Assembly (NCBI GenBank): GCA_905478335.1
Contig: CAJQIC010000017.1
Span: forward strand, 1-64,000
DNA from: an uncultured Bacteroidia bacterium
GTDB lineage: Bacteria; Bacteroidota; Bacteroidia; NS11-12g; UBA9320
DNA: 64,000 bases
Direction: 5' to 3'
Shown here: positions 61,162 through 64,000 of the stretch, in pieces
How the letters are laid out: every line of letters begins with the position of its first letter
Numbering within the stretch: position 1 is the first letter of the stretch
The notes under the pieces: model-generated
What the model saw: the letters and a program-made list of their open reading frames with translations, nothing else
What the model was told of the DNA's origin: nothing
Databases searched by the model: none
Position numbers and translations under genes: made by a program

Positions 61162-62376
61162 ATGACTGCCTATCAATTAATTATTGCGGGTTCACTCGCC
61201 ATCATAGCATCGTATCTGTTCAGTGAGTTCAGCAAACGAACCAGTATACCTTCTGTGTTAATGTTGATTGGAGCCGGAGCGATCTTAGGCCAATTTTACA
61301 CCATTGACACAACGAGTTTGGCCCAGCCGTTAGAGGTTTTGGGTATCGTTGGTTTAATTATGATTGTACTGGAAGGAGCTCTAGACTTGGAATTGAGTAA
61401 AGAGCGGATACCATTAATAAAGAAGTCCTTTGGTATGGCGGCTTTAGGATTGGTAGGTTCTGTTCTTGTAATTGCCTTTTTGCTTTATTTCGTTTTTGAC
61501 ATGGAAATTGGGTCAGCATTTTTATATGCAACACCGCTGTCGGTGATTAGTAGTGCTATTGTGATACCAAGTGTTGAACAACTAAGGCCAGACAAAAAAG
61601 AGTTTTTGATTTATGAAAGTTGTATTTCGGATATCCTCGGTATCATGTTGTTTTACTTTATCATTGGGATGCTACAAAACCCAGATCCCGTGCAAGAAGT
61701 AACCAATTTTTCCTTGAAGTTGCTGGTAACGATTGTTATATCTATACTGACTAGTTTTGGCTTAATATTTTTATTTAAGTTCATAAAAACAAAGGTTAAA
61801 ATCTTTCTATTTCTAGCCATTTTAATGGGCCTTTACGCGATAGAGAAAAGCCTTCACCTGAGTCCATTGATTTTAATATTGATCTTTGGTTTGATGCTTA
61901 AAAATAACCAACTCGTTTTTAGAGGTGCTTTGGCAAACCGAATAAGTAAAATGGAACTTAAGCTTATGGAGCATAATTTTCATATCATCACGAGAGAAAC
62001 GGCCTTTGTGTTGCGTACTTTTTTCTTTCTTGTATTCGGGATGTCAATGGTATTGTCAAGTCTTCTTGACGTGAAAGCATTGATTTTGAGTATCGTTATT
62101 ACGAGTATGATGTTCTTGGTGCGTTGGCTGCTATTAAAGGTGTTTGGTAAAGGGGTCGGGAAGCCACTTCTTGCAGTTGCGCCACGTGGATTAATAACCG
62201 TATTGTTGTTCTACTCGATTCCATCGGATTTGATATCCACAGCATTCCCTGAAAGTGTCATATTGTATGTAGTCATTTTTACCAGTTTAATCATGACTTT
62301 TGGTTTGATTAAGAATCAGAAGGTTACAAGTCAATCTCAACGAGATAAAGACGAGATAATCGAGGCGGTTGGGTAG
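61162..62376 (+). CDS. Cation/proton antiporter (CPA family)
   Basis: A polytopic inner-membrane protein of 404 residues with about twelve hydrophobic helices and the CPA/Na+-H+ exchanger pattern: SEFSKRTSIPSVLMLIGAGA, MIVLEGALDLELS and SAIVIPSVEQLRPDKKEFLI, the last corresponding to the region before the ion-binding acid. It would exchange protons for Na+ or K+. It has no RCK/TrkA domain, so it is shorter than KefB/C types. It follows the HTH regulator, perhaps under the same control. Confidence 0.88.
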   Translation: MTAYQLIIAGSLAIIASYLFSEFSKRTSIPSVLMLIGAGAILGQFYTIDTTSLAQPLEVLGIVGLIMIVLEGALDLELSKERIPLIKKSFGMAALGLVGSVLVIAFLLYFVFDMEIGSAFLYATPLSVISSAIVIPSVEQLRPDKKEFLIYESCISDILGIMLFYFIIGMLQNPDPVQEVTNFSLKLLVTIVISILTSFGLIFLFKFIKTKVKIFLFLAILMGLYAIEKSLHLSPLILILIFGLMLKNNQLVFRGALANRISKMELKLMEHNFHIITRETAFVLRTFFFLVFGMSMVLSSLLDVKALILSIVITSMMFLVRWLLLKVFGKGVGKPLLAVAPRGLITVLLFYSIPSDLISTAFPESVILYVVIFTSLIMTFGLIKNQKVTSQSQRDKDEIIEAVG

Positions 62377-62460
62377 AATATTCTAACATTTCTGAAAGTT
62401 TTGTAGCATCTGATGCAACTTTTCAAGAGGGTTTCAGACTAATAATTGAAAAGATTTTCG

Positions 62461-62468
62461 TATATTTG
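62461..62468 (+). promoter_or_regulatory. -7 box upstream of the lipoprotein pair
   Basis: TATATTTG matches TAnnTTTG and is 24 nt before ATG 62493. An 11-nt dyad, GCATC-T-GATGC (62406-62416), lies further upstream in the same spacer. Confidence 0.5.
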
Positions 62469-62492
62469 GTTTAATACTATTGCTACTTCAAC

Positions 62493-63425
62493 ATGTCGTG
62501 TACCTCTAATTCTTTTATAAAATGGGTTTTTTGCGTAGTCATTTTGGCTACGGTTTTTGTTTCATGCAAAAAAACGGAAGACAAAAATTTTGATAATAAC
62601 ACGGCTATTTCTCCGCACCGCATCTCGACCATCAAAATTGAAGGCTATGTAACGCGTGTATTTATTGATTTAATAGGTAGAACGCCACTCGAAACCGAAT
62701 TGGCCTTCGAAACGGACCTGCTCAAAGAAAAAAATTTGAGTAAAGAAAGTCGTGAGGCGCTTGTTGCAAAATTGCAAACGGATTCTACTGAAGTTGTCGG
62801 AGACTCAAGCTACGAAATTGCATATGGCGAGCGTTTGTATATCATCATCAAATCAAGGATGGTTGAGGGAGCAGAAACACCTTCATTTACAAGGCATATT
62901 GGCAATGCAAACAACTCTTTAAGGCAAGGAAGACTTTTGGGGGATTCTATTCGCGTTTTTGCGGCACTTGATAAAATAAAGCGCAACCAAGAGGTCATTG
63001 ACGCTAAGTATGAATTTAGAAATCAAGAAATTACACTGAATGAAGTGTTTGCACGGATGCTGAACAATAATGTCTATGACGAAATAAATATGAATACGTT
63101 CAATTTTGTTAATGCGTCATTTGACGATTTGTTTTATCGGTTTCCAACACAAACTGAATTTGACATTGCGTTTAACATAATAGAGAAAAATGAAGTCGGG
63201 CCACTTTTTGGTGGTTTTGCTGCCACAAAAGGGGAATACTGCAAGTTGTTGACCGAATCGGATGAGTTTTATGAAGGGCTTATACGCTGGACCTACTTAA
63301 CCTTGCTTGATCGAGACCCTACTACATCAGAAGTGTCTAGTCATTTTCAAACGCTCCAGAGCACACAAGACTTTAGAAACCTTCAAAAAGAAATCATAAT
63401 AACAGATGAGTATGCAGATTTTTAA
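62493..63425 (+). CDS. Lipoprotein with PSD1 (DUF1549/DUF1553)-like segments
   Basis: A lipoprotein of 310 residues. The signal ends in FVSCKK (lipobox Cys near residue 27). Residues about 49-65 (VTRVFIDLIGRTPLETE) resemble the DUF1549 start of planctomycete-type PSD1 proteins (a VDLTGLPPT-like string), and residues about 268-285 (TYLTLLDRDPTTSEVSSH) resemble the DUF1553 end, although the whole is much shorter. I have no search result to support this. It overlaps the next gene by 20 nt. An operon with the next two genes is likely. Confidence 0.7.
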   Translation: MSCTSNSFIKWVFCVVILATVFVSCKKTEDKNFDNNTAISPHRISTIKIEGYVTRVFIDLIGRTPLETELAFETDLLKEKNLSKESREALVAKLQTDSTEVVGDSSYEIAYGERLYIIIKSRMVEGAETPSFTRHIGNANNSLRQGRLLGDSIRVFAALDKIKRNQEVIDAKYEFRNQEITLNEVFARMLNNNVYDEINMNTFNFVNASFDDLFYRFPTQTEFDIAFNIIEKNEVGPLFGGFAATKGEYCKLLTESDEFYEGLIRWTYLTLLDRDPTTSEVSSHFQTLQSTQDFRNLQKEIIITDEYADF

Positions 63426-63909
63426 GAACAAGTATATTTTAGGTTTGGCAGTCGCTTTCATCAGCCTAGCATCTTGTAAAAAAGATGTTATTGCTACTTA
63501 CGATGTAAACGACGTCGATATTGAAGATAAAAGCCTGATTAAAGACAGGTCTAAATCGAATAAGCAGTTTATTTCCATTCTGTATACAACGCTGCATCAA
63601 AAAGCAATATCCAGTAATCAATTGATCCGCACAGAGCGTGTTATTGAATCATTCGGTGACAAAGCATTGATTAACGAGGTTATTGTGAGCAACTACATGA
63701 ATAGTGGGAATGTTGTGATGCCAACAAACGATGAAATGAGGGCGGATTTAGATACGTTTATTACAGATACGTATAAGTTGTTTTTCGTTCGAATACCCAC
63801 AGAAATTGAAAAGGCATTTTTCGTTAATTATATAGAAGCGAACCCGAATATTACACCCGAGTTGGTGTATACGGCATTTGCTTCTGCAGATGAGTACCAG
63901 TTTTATTAA
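63406..63909 (+). CDS. Second PSD1-like lipoprotein
   Basis: A lipoprotein of 167 residues with a signal ending in ISLASCKKD (lipobox Cys24). Its C-terminus, YKLFFVRIPTEIEKAFF and TAFASADEYQFY, resembles the closing part of the upstream lipoprotein and DUF1553 ends (RxPT-E and a final NSxEFxF-like string). Its start lies 20 nt inside the upstream gene, which suggests translational coupling. No function is known. Confidence 0.68.
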   Translation: MSMQIFKNKYILGLAVAFISLASCKKDVIATYDVNDVDIEDKSLIKDRSKSNKQFISILYTTLHQKAISSNQLIRTERVIESFGDKALINEVIVSNYMNSGNVVMPTNDEMRADLDTFITDTYKLFFVRIPTEIEKAFFVNYIEANPNITPELVYTAFASADEYQFY

Positions 63910-63917
63910 GTCGCATT

Positions 63918-64000
63918 ATGGAAAGAAGAGAATTTGTTAAAAAAGTAGGACTGACAGCGGCAGGAAGCGCTGCATTCCCCTATATACTGCCATCAGGTAG
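63918..64000 (+). CDS. Start of a twin-arginine-signal protein, perhaps DUF1501 (cut by the window)
   Basis: Only 27 codons are present. They begin MERREFVKKVGLTAAGSAAF, a twin-arginine-like RREFVKK motif followed by a hydrophobic, alanine-rich core. DUF1501 proteins of Bacteroidota start this way and accompany PSD1-type genes, so that is the best guess, but other Tat substrates fit. It starts 8 nt after the second lipoprotein. Confidence 0.55.
   Translation, partial: MERREFVKKVGLTAAGSAAFPYILPSG

Noticed and set aside
1-64000. CRISPR arrays, insertion sequences, prophage, rRNA
   Set aside because: No regularly spaced direct repeats, transposase or integrase, phage genes or rRNA segments were seen on either strand.

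Overview
The window reads as a chromosomal segment of a member of the Bacteroidota, most likely a Flavobacteriales-like marine or freshwater lineage. Supporting signs are a MurF-Alr fusion, two tandem OmpH/Skp genes next to murI, large TonB-dependent receptors with carboxypeptidase-regulatory N-termini, type IX secretion (T9SS) cargo with a PorV-family protein, a Rho factor with a long disordered insertion, and many promoter-like TAnnTTTG boxes. Base composition and gene style look even throughout, with no insertion sequence, integrase, CRISPR array or rRNA operon. The placement below phylum level is inference.

Layout. 1-300: tRNA-Asn with its promoter and terminator on the minus strand. 300-5900: a PfkB-type sugar kinase, recJ, an HMG-CoA synthase with a complete catalytic triad, and a PLP-dependent decarboxylase. 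5900-11100: a CPBP membrane protease, a DUF6629 membrane protein, the murF-alr fusion, recX and an outer-membrane beta-barrel. 11200-14500: lptB followed by a secreted protein, a redoxin lipoprotein and a cytochrome c/copper-monooxygenase-like protein. 14500-18900: a beta-barrel and a LuxE-like adenylating enzyme, a divergent lipoprotein, two skp genes and murI. 19000-32700: two paralogous TonB-dependent receptors around a 2-hydroxyacid dehydrogenase; the second receptor leads a four-kilobase T9SS-type surface protein and a PorV-family gene. 32800-41000: greA, a HIT protein, ruvC, a flippase-like/glycosyltransferase pair, small unknown proteins, gltA, a MazG-like gene, a PTPS/QueD gene and a biotin carrier protein. 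41000-45350: DUF3078, DUF2911, a small secreted protein with an apparent frameshift at its start, and rho. 45748-57216: one giant gene for a 3822-residue surface protein with three beta-helix blocks, three Ig-like modules, about 18 PKD modules and a T9SS sorting domain. 57300-64000: a small membrane protein, a serine hydrolase, a secreted protein, an HTH regulator with a dyad operator, a cation/proton antiporter, and at the right edge two lipoproteins resembling PSD1/DUF1549-DUF1553 modules followed by the start of a twin-arginine protein that may be DUF1501.

Functional themes. Envelope building and export (MurF-Alr, MurI, LptB, Skp, PorV-like, TonB receptors) are mixed with genome maintenance (RecJ, RecX, RuvC) and transcription elongation and termination (GreA, Rho). 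The observations I rate highest are: a set of genes whose TAnnTTTG box lies only 3-8 nt before the start codon, suggesting leaderless mRNAs and correcting some starts; a terminator-like hairpin between a promoter-like box and greA; a near-invariant cysteine pair in the giant PKD array; the TonB receptor/T9SS cargo/PorV gene set; the split redoxin plus cytochrome/copper monooxygenase pair; and the edge locus of PSD1-like lipoproteins with a Tat-type protein.
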